Of a DNA stretch of 64,000 nucleotides, positions 1-11,451 are shown piece by piece. The notes beneath the pieces were generated by a model. The model was not told where the DNA came from. It did not search any database and was given only the letters and a program-made list of their open reading frames with translations. The stretch lies in contig FJUW01000080.1 in the NCBI GenBank assembly GCA_900074885.1, positions 1-64,000 on the forward strand, given 5' to 3'. A program made the position numbers and the translations under genes. Position 1 is the first letter of the stretch. Every line of letters starts with the position of its first letter. This stretch comes from Rhynchosporium graminicola (lineage: Eukaryota > Ascomycota > Leotiomycetes > Helotiales > Ploettnerulaceae).

Positions 1-3000
1 AGCGTAATCTTCCTATAAGTTACTTATAGTTACTATTAATATAGGAGTATTATCAGGGAGGTTTAGCGACTTAGTGAGTTCGTTAATTATAGTAAGAGTT
101 AAGGAGCTTAACTCGGACGAGGCGTTATCGCGAGTACTCTTTACTATAGAGAGAGGTAAGTTATAGCGAGTATTACGAGTCGCCGAAGAATAGGAAGTAG
201 AGGGAGTCGGAGAACCAGTAGTCGATTTATCAGACTTAAGTTACTTTAGTTTAGGTGCTATTCTTCAAGTTTATACTTAGTATAAGCTTTCTCCGTATAG
301 CGTAGTCTCCTGCGTTTAGTAGCTCTAGGTATAGAAGTATAATATAAGTAGATATTTACTATCTTCCTAGATATAAGTAAAAGAGTTATAGATAATATAA
401 CGCTTACTCTAGAAAGGTCTTAAAACTACCTAAGTAATAAGACCTTATATTACTATAAATATAAAGTAGTAAGAATCACTTAAGAATCTATAACTAAGAA
501 AGGAAGAAGTAGAGAGAGAAGGGAAGTATATATATGAAAAGGGGCCCCTAAACTCTACTCGTGTAATCTCGCTTAGCAGTAAGTATTTCTACTAATAGGG
601 AGAAACCTCCAAACCTGACTAGTCGTCACAACAAGGTCCAGATTAGAGAGATTATACCTACGTAGACCTAAGAAGGAGTTTTTACCTAGGCCTTATCGTT
701 TCCCTCTAGTATTAGTCCAGATTCGGAGGGTATATTTTCTACTGCTTCTTTAGCTACTCTCTCCTCTTCCGGAAATTCGTCGATTAATTGAACCTTAGGC
801 GAGTTAAGGTAGTCTAGCTTAATATAACCGAGCTATCTATAACCGTAATACCTAAGGGGTTCTCCGGTCGAGGTAGTAAGGCGTTTTAGCGCGGAGGGAG
901 TACTAGCTCGTACCGGGGTAGAAGTATATACGTATAATGCGGGAGTAGTTTATTAAGGAGCTAAGCTTAAGGACTAGTAAGAGGTAGAACTAGTAGTAGT
1001 CGTAGTAGTAATAGTAAGCTTATAGTGCTATACCTAGGTAGTAGCTTTCTCAGGATAAGTATATTCTGAGTTATAGCAATACTTAGTATCAAAAGAAAGT
1101 AAGGATCTAACTATAGAAGCGTAGTCCTTATTCTACGTTAGTTTAATAATAAGGGTTAAAGCGCGTAAGGATAGTATAATCTTATCCTATATATAGAAGA
1201 ACTACTCTTTCTTTTTAACTTTACTTTAGATAGTAGCGCTTTAAAATCGACTACGAAACTCGGCGAAGGTCTCGCGTATATAGCCGGGTTATTATATTTC
1301 TAAGTAGTAGAAAGCGTTACGATAGTTATCTTCCTCTAAACTAGTAAGAAAGTTCTCCTCTAATAAGGAGATTATTTTATCGCTAGTTTCAAACTCGTTA
1401 GTAAGGTACTAAAGCGTAAGATACTCCTTAGCTAATCTAGTAACTAGCTCCTATACGAGAACGCGCCGGGAGAAGTCCGTAGGGTAGTAGTTAGCGTTTA
1501 TAGCTAGCTAGTCTCGTATCGATACTCTCTATTAGAGGAAGGTAAGGTCCGATCTATTATCTAAGAGTAAGATCTTCTTAGTAAGATAAGACTTCCTAGG
1601 GCGTAACTCCACCGATTCAGCGCCGGAAAAAGGAGATAGTTTATTAGGAATAGTATCTTCTCTCTTAGTGCTACGTATTAGAATAGAGTTTATTAGCTTA
1701 TTAAACTCTAGAATACGCGGAGATTATAGTATTAGTTCTAGTAAGAGAGTCGAAGATAAGTAAGAGACTCCTATAAGGAACTTATCTTATACGGAGATTA
1801 GTTTATCTATAGTATCTTCTAGAGAGTTATTCTTTTCCTCCTAGTCCGCTAATCGTTATAAGAGAGAATAGATCAGGTTCGAGTTACCTGCGGTAATAAG
1901 AGTACTTAGTGATTATACTCCTAGTAAATTTCGCTTTTATTTTCCTTTCTCTCTTAGTTAGTACTTCCTTAATAAGGTATTAATATTCTCTAAGGCAAGA
2001 GATATTTAAGGTAAGGAAAGGTATAATAGATTAGGTTCGGAGGTAGAGCGGGAGGGATCGCGTCAGGTTCCTCTAGAACTAGAGGAGTCTCTAGTTTATT
2101 AGTTAAGAGCTATAATAGTAGCTTAAAAAGGAGTATATTAGGGCTATTTCAGTAGCGATATATAGAAGTTAAAGTTCCGGGGTATTTATTATACCTTCTT
2201 CAAAATCTGTCTATAATTCCTTTATATTAAGGGAGTTATTAAAGGAGCGTCAGCGAAGACCTCCTCTATTATACTATTTACGATAAGCTAAATTAAACCC
2301 TAATTCATAGTTATCCGAGAGATCTCTAGTATCTTAGCTATATACGAGTAGTTATCGAATAACTAACTTAGTAGTAAGATATTATAGTAAGCTATCTCCG
2401 GCTATCTTAATCTTTTTATTTAATATAACGATATAAGACTTAAGGCGGTATATAAGTAAGAATAAATAAGTAAGGAGACTAAGAGCGATCTTATATAGTT
2501 TATTATAAAGGAAATAAAAAGATAAGGAAGGAAGAAGAAAAGAGATAGAGTATAAGGCACCTTATATATATATACTAGTACTAGTCCGATACTATACCGG
2601 GTCGGATACTAGTTCTACCGGGATACCTATGAACTTAGGCCCTATTATCTATCCTTCTTCTCATGTGATATTCAGGTGAGCTGTCGTCACGGAAACTACT
2701 TCTTCTAGACGGCTACGAATCTCACTACTATAAGCTATTTATAGTCCTCCTTCAAGAGAATCATATATAGCTATAGTACTTTCCAAGTCACTTTACTTAC
2801 GCTCTTTAGCTATTAGATATAAGTGTTTTCCGACCTTAGAAGCACTATTATTCCTAAGTTATTAATTCAGCCTTACAGAACCTTAATATTACCTACTCAA
2901 TTACCTCTCTCTTTAGAGACCTTACTAGTATACGATAAAAAACTATATAATAGTATACTATTCAGAACGCTTTCAAGAACGCTAGTATATAGCCCCTTAG

Positions 3001-3019
3001 CTATAAAGCTAGCTTAAAG
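1..3019. repeat. RIP-degraded, TpA-rich transposon-derived DNA
   Basis: This stretch is dominated by TA-containing words (tata, ctag, taag, agta) and is poor in CA and TG, while CG is still common. That is the pattern left by repeat-induced point mutation, in which CpA becomes TpA on both strands; CpG decay would instead remove CG. No frame stays open for a gene: the longest reading (2823-3017, 64 codons) has no recognisable protein. The end of that reading runs towards the better-preserved degenerate frame that starts at 3020, so the right-hand part probably belongs to the same element. I could not identify terminal repeats, so element type and limits are unknown, and the left end lies outside the window. 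RIP as cause is inferred from composition. Confidence 0.8.
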
Positions 3020-3901
3020 CGTATAAGGTTATTTAGAAAGCAGAAGGCTATAAACTTAACTTTAGGAGAGCCGGAATTACCTCTACTTCTATCTACGCCT
3101 ATAAAGAGAGTACATAAGGTTACTACTATAATAGAGTTATTTATTAGAAGAGATTCGACTCAGTTTTCCGACTAGTTAAAAGAGATATTCTAAGATTCTA
3201 TAAAAGGAGCTATAATATAGCTCTATAAGGCATATATTACCTCTACAGATAACGTAATCCTTTAGTAGAAGCTCTAAAATAGCGCTAAAATAATGAAAAC
3301 CTCTTATTAATCTATCAAGGGAAATAGAGGTTCTCTAGGTATAATTAGTAACTTACGACTCTAAATTTAAGCTAAAGCCGAAGCTAATAGGAAGGAAGGC
3401 TTTAAGAGAGCTAGCCGAGTACTTTCTAATATAATTAGAAGATATAAAGCGACTTTAAAGTAAGTAGGAGTTCTAGCTCGGAAGAGAAATAGAGCTAGAA
3501 AGCTTCAATTGAAGGAGATTCAAAAGAGAGGAGAGATAGTACTATCTGATTCAGAGCTCTAGCAAGTAGAAAGAGAGCTAGATAAATAGCTTATACCTAC
3601 CGAAGTAGCACTCTCCTCTGAAGAAAGCTACCCTGCGCTTATAGTTTCTAAAAAACAGTTTGAATTAGAGCTTAATAGAGACCTAGATAAAGAGGTTAAG
3701 ATATTTTATATACTAAGTTAAGCTTTATAAGAAGAAGATCGGTATATAGAGTCGTCACTACCTATATAAGAGTTTAAGGAGAGCTCTGAAAGTGACTAAG
3801 AAGAAGACGGAGTTACAGCTAGAATTAATTATATAGAGTTTTAAGCCTTAGAATGAATTATACTAGAATTTTAGGTAGAATTAATAAAAACTGAATATTA
3901 G
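3020..3901 (+). pseudogene. Degenerate transposon ORF, possibly C-terminal part of a pogo/Fot-type transposase
   Basis: One plus-strand frame can be followed for 294 codons from 3020 to the terminal TAG at 3899-3901. It is interrupted by many TAG and TAA stops and a few TGA. Most interruptions sit where Gln or Trp codons would be expected, as RIP produces when CAG, CAA and TGG are mutated. Between the stops the reading is coherent: basic, Lys/Arg/Glu-rich helical segments (for example around 3400-3540), then an acidic Ser/Glu-rich tail. This resembles the charged C-terminal tail of fungal pogo/Fot-like DDE transposases, but no catalytic motif lies in the surviving part. The family call is therefore weak; the call of dead, transposon-derived coding sequence is stronger. 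Confidence 0.5.
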
Positions 3902-3959
3902 TAGTAATATCAAAAGTAGTCAATTTGGGTGGTAGAACGCGTTTTTAAGTATTAAAATT

Positions 3960-3988
3960 GACGGCATTTGCATGTCGACGGCATTTGC
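3960..3988. repeat. Two direct copies of a 12-bp word at the edge of the Tc1-like relic
   Basis: The 12-mer gacggcatttgc occurs at 3960-3971 and again at 3977-3988, separated by 5 bases. It marks the change from TpA-rich RIP sequence to the better-preserved Tc1-type transposase relic and may be part of that element's terminal region. I found no matching inverted copy on the right side (4550-4700), so terminal-repeat status is unproven. Confidence 0.4.
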
Positions 3989-4043
3989 TAACCCCGACAG
4001 TAAGCGAGCCAGCGAGTGCAAACTGACGGGGAACCGGCTAGTA

Positions 4044-4550
4044 TACCACCGAGACTGTATCGAAGAGAGGTACCAAAGGAAGATAGGGTGGATGTTTTGG
4101 GGCTCGATAAGTAGTAAATACGGGAGGTATCGAGGTCTCTTTTAGGAGAAGGACTGGGAGACGATAAATGAAGGCTCTTACTCGGGGATAATCGTTCTAA
4201 TAGTTCAAGAGATTCTCGAGCAATACCCCGAGCTTATATTTCAGTAAGATAACGCGAAAGGACACTCCTCGAAGTATACGAAGTCAGTACTCGAAGCAAT
4301 TAGTATTACTCCGATATTCTGGCCTGCGAATTCTCCTGATTTGAACCCTATCGAGACTATTTGGGACCTTATGAAAGACTATCTTTAAAATTAGTCTCCT
4401 ATAGTTTATAGGTCTTATAAGCGACTTCGAGAGGCTATTCAAGAGGCATAGGAGTCAATTACATAGGCTACTATTCAAGAGATTATTCAGGGAATAGGTG
4501 ACAGATGTATTATAGTGATTCTAGCTGAGGGTGGCCATATAAAATACTAG
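4044..4550 (+). pseudogene. Tc1/mariner-type transposase relic (DDE_3 superfamily)
   Basis: A single frame of 169 codons encodes the C-terminal half of a Tc1-like DDE transposase. The block W-M-F-W-G-S at about 4089-4106 matches the strand region after the first catalytic Asp. After it come D-N-A-K-G-H (second Asp, about 4249-4266) and W-P-A-N-S-P-D-L-N-P-I-E with the final catalytic Glu (about 4321-4356). The frame carries internal stops, all TAG or TAA. Most stand where Gln (or Trp) would be expected, for example the TAA just before the D-N-A motif. This fits C-to-T RIP changes. The N-terminal DNA-binding half is missing upstream. The copy cannot make an active enzyme. Family assignment is strong because three motifs occur in order with correct spacing. 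Confidence 0.85.
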
Positions 4551-5203
4551 GGATTTGAATAAAAGCAGTATTGCCAAGTATCTAGTGCGTATTGACATTG
4601 AAATCTACGTTTATTCGGCCATGTACGAAGTACCTTGATTTCGCAGCGTAGTAAGTCCACCTCGAGCTTTCCCAGAATCCTAAGCGGCCGGAACCTTAAA
4701 AATATAATTAGCTAAGAGTACGTCCTTCCAATATAAAGATAAATATTAAGGTTAGGAGAGAGGAAGTACTAAAGAAAAAAGGGCGATTAAAAAGATTACA
4801 AAAGCCCCCCCTTGTAATAATCTCCTCCTCACAAATAGCCCCGGTAGATTCAGACTTCTGGAGAAACTGAGCGGAGCGGAGTCGATACGAGCCGCGCGTC
4901 GGGCAGCATGACGATAAATTGAATTATTGAAGAGAACTCTGATAATTACGACATTTGTGGGTCATCAGTATAAGATTTCTTTTTACAAGTAAAGAGCATT
5001 GCTTTCCTCGTCACACGCCACGCTCCTAATTGCATTCGAATTCACGTTCATGTGCTAAATTGGAATAGTTTGTTCCCTTATTATTGCTCTACCTCTTACT
5101 GAGCACAACAGAAGGCAACCCGACCAGTAGACCCTTGCTATTATTCGTTTGTGACCAATATCCGCCAACTATTACATCGCATTTACTCCTTGGAAATCAT
5201 AGG
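4551..5203. other. Transposon-flanking and promoter region of the aspartic protease gene
   Basis: The first 250 bases after the transposase relic remain TpA-rich with short A-rich runs (about 4690-4800), and a C7 run occurs near 4806. From about 4830 composition becomes normal. No further gene is visible. The last 200-300 bases probably hold the promoter and 5' leader of the protease gene at 5204. Confidence 0.4.
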
Positions 5204-6437
5204 ATGGCAATGAGATATTTAGGTCCAAGCATACTAGCAGCCGCCACTTTAGCGCGCGCAGTTGTCATTGACCTTCCAATAATATCACAAAACACTTATG
5301 TAGACTCCCCGAGCTCCAATCACCAAAAGGTTTCTAATAGAATCGTAGACGTCCGTAGAGGTGGAAATCGGCACACCTCCTAAAACATATCGTCTATTGC
5401 TTGATACCGGATCAGCCACTAGCTGGGTCACATCAGCAGCTTGTGAAAACACAACTGCTTGTCCCAACCTCAGTCACTATACTCGTGTAGGCTACGAAAA
5501 GACATCAACTGCCAAGGATCTCAACGCATACTCATTCATCGGTTTCATCGACGGAGATGGGATTAGTGGCCACGCAACCCAAGATGTCTTCACAATCCCT
5601 GGTTCTACAACACCAGTGACTTGGAACCAGACATTTATTTCAGCAAACACCAGCTCATGGAGGTTCATCACAGCAGACGGGTTTTTGGGTCTAGGATTCG
5701 CTTCGATAGCGGAGAAAAACACATCTACATTGGTGGAAACACTCATGCAAGATGACCTTCTCGATGAGCCACGATTTGCCATTTTCTACGGAACCACAGA
5801 TATAAACGAGGACACAGGCGCAAATCCAGATGGAAGATTGACGATCGGCGGCAGCCACGAGAATATCTACGTGGAAGGAAGCATGAACTACGCGCCACTC
5901 AGACAAGAGTCTCCATTCCAGCTCTGGCGCACACCTCTGCGCAGCATCATCGTCAACACCGGCAAAACACCCGGCAACGGGACCAACACTTCCTCCACCA
6001 CAGAAAAGAATGTGACGCTCAATCCCACTAGAAACGGACGTGCCGTCTTCGATACAGGCGCCGGTCGTATTTCGCTCCCGTCCGAAATTGCCGGCGGCAT
6101 CTACTCCCAACTTGGCTGGTCACTCCCGGGCCTCTTGCAGGGAAGCGCGAGCTGGACATGTGATGCCTTTAACTCTACTTGGGGCATCACGTTCGTGCTC
6201 GGCGACGGTGCTGTTTCTGACGACGTGCACCTTGAGATCCGAGGCGACGAGCTACTTAACAGCGTCTGCCAGCCGCCGTTTGATGATTCGGGCGTTCAGG
6301 GATTTGCGTTGTTGGGTAGACAGTTGCTGGGAAGATACTACACCGTGTATGACTTTGGAGGATCGAATGTTGATATTTACAAGCCAAAGATTGGATTTGG
6401 GAGGCTGAAGAAGGAGTTTGATTACTTGCATGTGTAG
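5204..6437 (+). CDS. Secreted pepsin-like aspartic protease (A1 family)
   Basis: Endopeptidase of the pepsin family, probably secreted. Two exons are proposed, 5204-5299 and 5361-6437 (390 residues). The 61-nt intron has donor GTAGAC, branch-like TCTAATA and an unusual GAG acceptor. This join links the signal peptide to the conserved V-E-I-G-T-P-P segment; without it an in-frame TAG stands at 5346. The N-terminus is hydrophobic and Ala/Leu-rich, as in signal peptides. Both catalytic Asp motifs are present: L-L-L-D-T-G-S-A-T-S-W near residue 45, and A-V-F-D-T-G-A in the second lobe. Several N-x-S/T sequons fit a glycosylated extracellular enzyme. The gene ends in -LHV with no visible GPI signal. 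It starts about 650 bp from a RIP-degraded transposon. The start and intron are the least certain parts. Confidence 0.88.
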
Positions 6438-6988
6438 AATTGACGGGCCGTAAATCCAAATTTACATGATCCACACATGGGTAGCCTCAGTGCACGCAAT
6501 GTCAACAAATCCCGTCGTGGGGGGCTGTAAGCGAAGCCAAGTTACTGCCCTGGAAATGTCAGGCTTCAAGAGAGGCAGAGAGCTAAATCATATTCTTCAC
6601 CCACCAAGATCTCAAGGTCAAATTTCCAGGAGATTTTCGTATAGCTGATCCTAAATCTCTTTCTGAGCCTTGAAAATCGCGCAACTTTGGATTGCGCTTC
6701 CATGTACATTTATCACGTGTGTAAATTAATTCTGCCATAACTCATATCAAGAGTGGGTATCTGTTACTTGAACTCTCTTTTGACCTGCTATATCAAGTTC
6801 GCCGAACCGGCGAGCCCGATTCTATTTAGGCTCCTTGAAAGTGCATCATGCAGTCGTCAAAGCAGATATAAATCCTTACTTCCTTGCCTCTAGCCACATT
6901 CCCATCCATACCTACGTTGAACTCATCACTTCGTCTTCTGACCACGTTTACAGCTAAACATCCAATATACAGATTTAACATCTTTGCA
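6438..6988. other. Intergenic region upstream of the GNAT gene
   Basis: This 550-bp spacer separates two co-oriented genes. Short open frames occur on both strands, but none has recognisable protein character. A CACGTG-like E-box element (atcacgtgtg) lies near 6713-6722. The part before 6989 is pyrimidine-rich in places and probably contains the promoter and leader of the acetyltransferase gene. Confidence 0.35.
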
Positions 6989-7774
6989 ATGGCATCTCCT
7001 CCAATCTTACTCCCCATGACCGCGGCCGACATTCCCGACATGGCCAAAGCCACAGCTGAAGCGTTTCTCGTCGACCGTCAAACCATCATGAAAGGCTACG
7101 GCGGCGACAAATACGACATGAAGCAAGAAACATATAACAGTGCTCCAGGCTACATTACGAACTGGAAGGTAGTGTATATGAAAGCTGTGCATTCCGAGAC
7201 AGGCGAGACTATGGGGACCTGTGCCTGGGGCTTTCGTGGGTTGCAGCCCGAGGAAGTGCCACATCTTCCGGGGACAGAGGCGTCGAAGATTGGACCTGAA
7301 GTGATGAAGAAGCTGGCCGATGAGAAGAAAGCCCATGCACCAGTTGAGGAGGAGCAGAAGCCGACAGAGGAGCAGAAGGTCAAAGATGGCGTAGCACGCC
7401 TAAACAACGAGTCAGGCGAGGACCTCAACGACTGGATGGAGAAAATGATGCCAGACGGTACCCGTTGTATGTACATTGTCGGGCTGACTGTTGTACCAAA
7501 GTTCCAACGGCAAGGCGTCAGCAAGGCGCTTTTGAAATGGGGAACCGACACTGCAGACGGGTTGGGACTCTGGATCTGGGTGCACTCATCCGAGGGTGCT
7601 AGAACTGCGTACGAGGCTGCTGGATTCAAGCCGATCGGAGTGTGGAGTGTCGACTTGGATGAATACGCACCCGTGTCGGTTCCGCCTGAGCATGATCATG
7701 ATAAGAGCGGGAAGTGGGGACGTTATACAATTACTTATTTAAGTTATGGCAAGGGAAGATGGGTACCGGAATGA
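6989..7774 (+). CDS. GNAT-family N-acetyltransferase
   Basis: Predicted acetyl-CoA-dependent N-acetyltransferase of 261 residues, single exon. The start chosen is the ATG at 6989, where the protein begins M-A-S-P-P-I-L-L; a longer in-frame reading from 6884 would add 35 residues with no family character. The GNAT core is clear near residues 160-205: I-V-G-L-T-V-V-P-K-F-Q-R-Q-G-V-S-K-A-L-L-K-W contains the R/Q-x-x-G-x-x-K acetyl-CoA loop, followed by a strand and the motif A-Y-E-A-A-G-F-K. A charged Glu/Lys-rich insertion (about residues 110-145) separates the N-terminal strands from the core, as in many fungal members. The substrate cannot be read from sequence; no transporter or pathway neighbour narrows it. 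Confidence 0.85.
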   Translation: MASPPILLPMTAADIPDMAKATAEAFLVDRQTIMKGYGGDKYDMKQETYNSAPGYITNWKVVYMKAVHSETGETMGTCAWGFRGLQPEEVPHLPGTEASKIGPEVMKKLADEKKAHAPVEEEQKPTEEQKVKDGVARLNNESGEDLNDWMEKMMPDGTRCMYIVGLTVVPKFQRQGVSKALLKWGTDTADGLGLWIWVHSSEGARTAYEAAGFKPIGVWSVDLDEYAPVSVPPEHDHDKSGKWGRYTITYLSYGKGRWVPE

Positions 7775-8050
7775 GGTGACGAAGTTTTTTCTTCTCAAAC
7801 TGAAGGATTGATATTGTACATATTATACAGGCATGCTGTATGAAATTTATTTACTCGCTTAGCTCGTGCATCTTACCAACCCACGCTTCCAAATTTCAGG
7901 TTATATCTTTCATTTCGTGTATTGCCCTCAGCCCAAATTTTAAGCTAAGATGACATTTGTCTTATGATCCCCAAATTAATTCAAATTTGTTCATAAACGC
8001 ATTACCACACCAACAGGTCCTATCTGCTCACTCCTACCTAAAAATTAACC

Positions 8051-8852
8051 TCAAGTAAACACCCTCGTCACATTAACAGCCTGGCAGGTCGGGTTCTGTG
8101 GCTCAGCTTTCCCCACAACCCAGGTCAACGACGGATAGGTGTAGCCTGAGTAGTAGGTATCACACAGGTACCATCGATAAAGCCGCACTGGCGTGTTCAG
8201 ATACTCGTATGCAGGTTCCAAAGTATCATCCGAGTACTGGTTGATATACCTGTATCATCGAGCCCGCCTCATTAGCAATCGCATATTTCAAATATCGTTT
8301 CTGCCCTGAATAGAGATTACATAGGTAGACCTTTCAGACTTACATCAAGCAATCGTCGTCAAACGCAACCTGGGATCGAATGCCCGTCTCCCCCGCAAAA
8401 GAAACCTGCGCAATCGCCACGTTCGTCCAAGGCAAAAACCCCAACGCCATCGCTTGACTCGCCTCTGCCGGTCCATTCTGATCCGAATACTGCTCGAACC
8501 AGGTGATCAGCCCGGGGCCTCTCTCGGGGTGCGCTGGCGCATTCTGACACGGAACCGTGAACGTTCCAGTGGTGTTCGTGACGGTACAAACAGTCTGCGT
8601 GTAGTTGAGCTGGAAATTGACGAAGTTGTCCGTGGCGTTGTGTGCGAAGTCGAAGATTGCGAGCTGTTCGTGAGCAGCGCCGTTGTGGAGGGCTCCGAGA
8701 GGTCGGTTGTTGAGCGTGGCGTTGGGAGAGACGAGAAGGAGGTTGAAGTTTGCGGATTGCACGATGTTGTTGATTTGGGAGAAGGAATCTTGGGCGAGGA
8801 CTTGGAGGGTGCCTGCTATGAGGGGGAGGAGGGCAGAATTCGAGGTCCGCAT
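8051..8852 (-). CDS. Small secreted protein of unknown function
   Basis: Two exons, complement of 8345-8852 plus the base at 8344 and of 8051-8249, give 235 residues. The intron has donor GTAAGT, branch GCTAATG and acceptor ACAG. The start is the ATG at 8852; the reading continues upstream in frame, but only from 8852 does the protein begin with a typical signal peptide (Leu/Ala-rich, ending near A-Q-D). The mature part has several N-x-T/S sequons and a handful of cysteines, including a C-x-V-x-N-T-T segment and a C-terminal part rich in Tyr and Trp. It ends with V-T-R-V-F-T. I do not recognise a named family. Secretion, size and Cys content would fit a cell-wall protein or an effector-like protein, but nothing in the sequence decides this. 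Confidence 0.75.
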
Positions 8853-10276
8853 TGTTGATACGATTTTTTGGTGAAAGCGTATGTTTGAAGACTGATGCTG
8901 TAATGAGAGGGACAAGAGCAAGAGCAATGGAAGGTTTTGTACAGTTTTTTCCTACATTCTTATGTTAGGGACTTATTTCGAGGACACCTGATCGGTTGGA
9001 TGGTTATACAAGTATCTGAGATTAACGGTACAGTGACGCAGTTCCTTCGTATTTGCCGTTACCCTCTGTCTCAGTACTTAGCACGTATCTATTGAATCTT
9101 TGCGACAGATCGCATGTACCGAATATCTTGACCTTGATCAACCCTACAAGGTTCTATATCTGGCGTACCGATTACTTCTGTGGCAAATGCTTACTCAAAA
9201 CAGCCGATGTGCACAACGTCAGTCGTTGATGGGCTACCTTCATGATATAGGCGTACTCCCCTCGAGGTTGACAGGTCATATTTGCGATGAATACGAAATG
9301 TAAGTGAAATTACACTTTTGCTAGCCAGAGGAACTATTGGTTTCGTACTTTTTAGTCCTGGCTTTACTGAAAACATACTTACCTTTTTAGCCCAGGCAGC
9401 CTGACACAGCGATATAGATAGACGTAAGAAAGTCCACTTTCATGTAGAATTGGCACAAATTGAGTCTGGAGATCACGCGTATGACAGGTATAAAGAAAGC
9501 GCTACGACGAGAAACTTAAAAAGCTGTAATGTGGAATCTCGTGCTGAAGTTAGAGGAAAGTGTGCTTCCTTTTGAATGGCAGCGGTGCTTGATAGAGCGC
9601 GCTGCATGCTCACTCGAGTATGAAACTTATAGTCTTCATGGAAAATAATGTGAAGTTCATGATGTGGTGAAATAGATACATAACAATTATATGTTCCCAT
9701 CAGGCGACTAGGTGCTGCTGTTACACTCTCTTTTGGTTGTGATACTCGGGTAACCATCGTCAATTTTGTTTTTTTGAAAGTGTCAGAAAGAAAGAAATGA
9801 AAATCGCAGGCCTTGCCTGACGGAATCTGTGTCCGCGTATACGGATCACAGAGTAATCTAATAACCACTCCTCTCACACTAAATTCAAAAACAAGGGGTT
9901 CTGCACACTTGCAGGTTACAAAAAACTTGCCTCGGCAAATTAAGCTGGCTGCTGTTCGGACCGTTGTTTGCCGTTGAAGTCTTGTCCAAAGACTTGAAAT
10001 CCCACACAAGGCTCTGGCCACAAGATTAAACTTGACTCGTAAGCGGAATTGTACATCTGTAGTGAAGGATGGGACTTATTCCAAGAATAAAACAGGGAAA
10101 CATAAATGGAGTGTGGTTTACACAGAGAGTAAGCAACGGAAATAAAAGCAACAGGGAAGCAAGCAAGGATTTGTCTGAGATCCTGGAAATACCATCTCAC
10201 AAGATCTATAGCCCAATCCTTTATACTCCAGACATGCATCTCACTCTTTTTTCACGAAAGTCCAGCCTTCCTCTCT
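8853..10276. other. Intergenic region with no supported gene
   Basis: About 1.4 kb between two minus-strand genes. The longest reading, complement of 9473-10021 (182 codons), begins with a non-ATG codon and shows no domain or intron pattern, so it is not accepted. The left part must contain the promoter of the secreted-protein gene at 8852. The right part should contain the 3' end of the Naa10 transcript. Confidence 0.4.
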
Positions 10277-11152
10277 CTACTTATGACTTTCATCTCTTTC
10301 CACCAAATCACCTACCCCAAGTCCCCTCCCGACCCTAACCTTCCTCTTCTTCTCGCCCTTCTCCTCCTTCTCAGCTAGATCAACCTTATCACCTTCCTTC
10401 CCCATCTCACCAACCGGCTCACCTTCATCCAGCTCCCTGTCCATCTCATCATTGAACTCTTCGCGTATAGTCCCAAGATCGAGCTTCATGCTGTAGGCGT
10501 CCTCACCGTCGGCGTAGTACTTGGCTTCCGTTTTCTCCATTTTGAAGGAGAGTGTGTCGCGGTAGAGGAGCAGGGCGGCTTTGTTGGAGACGCGGACGTG
10601 CAGAGAGACGTATTGTGCTTGGAAGGTTTCGACCATTGCTCGCTCTATCCCGGAATTGTCAGTTCAATCCCGTTCGATTACAATCTTCATACTCGAAATT
10701 CTCCAAGATGAGCAATTGCTCAGGAGTCTGGGAGGGTGTGTATGGGTATGAACGTACGTGATTGCCTCATCAGCTTCTCAGCTATACCCAGCCGTCTATG
10801 CGTACGCATGACGCTCAAACTAGTGATATGACCATGCTGAATCCCATTGGGGGGATCCTCTTCCATCTTCGCCAGCACATAGCCTACGATGCGAGGGTAG
10901 TCATACGGCGATTTCTGGGGCCGCGAGACATCGACTGCGACGAAGGAGAGTTGCGGCCAGGAGAGGGCATGGTAGAGGTAATATTTCATGAAATAGCTGG
11001 GAGTCGGTTAGTAAAAACTGCGGTTGAGTGGGAAGAGCATGATTTGTGACGGGTTCGTGTGCAGAAGTAAAGGCTTACTTTTCAGGGAGATTAGTGATAT
11101 TTGCATGCTGTACATGGGGTATATCTGAAGACCGTAGTAGTCGAATATCCAT
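10277..11152 (-). CDS. NAA10: N-alpha-acetyltransferase catalytic subunit Naa10 (Ard1)
   Basis: Catalytic subunit of the NatA complex, which acetylates protein N-termini co-translationally at the ribosome together with Naa15. Three exons (complement of 11079-11152, 10758-10996 and 10277-10644) give 226 residues; both introns have GT...AG ends (82 and 113 nt), and frames join exactly. The N-terminus M-D-I-R-L-L-R and the segment N-I-T-N-L-P-E-N-Y are hallmarks of Ard1. The acetyl-CoA motif is [13 protein letters not shown], preceded by H-I-T-S-L-S-V. The later segment [17 protein letters not shown] matches the C-terminal half of the fold. A long acidic then Lys-rich tail follows, typical of fungal orthologues. 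Family assignment is secure. Confidence 0.95.
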
Positions 11153-11451
11153 GGTTGCGATCCGGGTGGTATGAAGCTCTGCAGCTCTGGAGCTGCAATG
11201 GAGGCTTCGAGGCTGTGGGAGGATTCAGCCCAGCTGCAGCAACATTTCATCACTGGAATAGGATTGGTGCGCTAATGGACTCTAAAGTGGGTCAAGCAGC
11301 CTCATGGCGGGGTTGTTGAGCTCCGCCATGTCCTCGTGTGAAGTCTACATCCCATTCTAATATACACCTCGCCGTTCTCTTTAGAACAGCTGATTCAAGT
11401 CAAACCTATTCTCTACATATCTATCAGATTCCTCTCCAAGGCCACTTCAAA

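Noticed and set aside
5691..6110. 139-codon minus-strand reading inside the aspartic protease
   Set aside because: Antisense to a gene with clear catalytic motifs; no independent evidence.
9473..10021. 182-codon minus-strand reading
   Set aside because: Starts with a non-ATG codon, has no domain, no intron context and odd composition; most likely chance.
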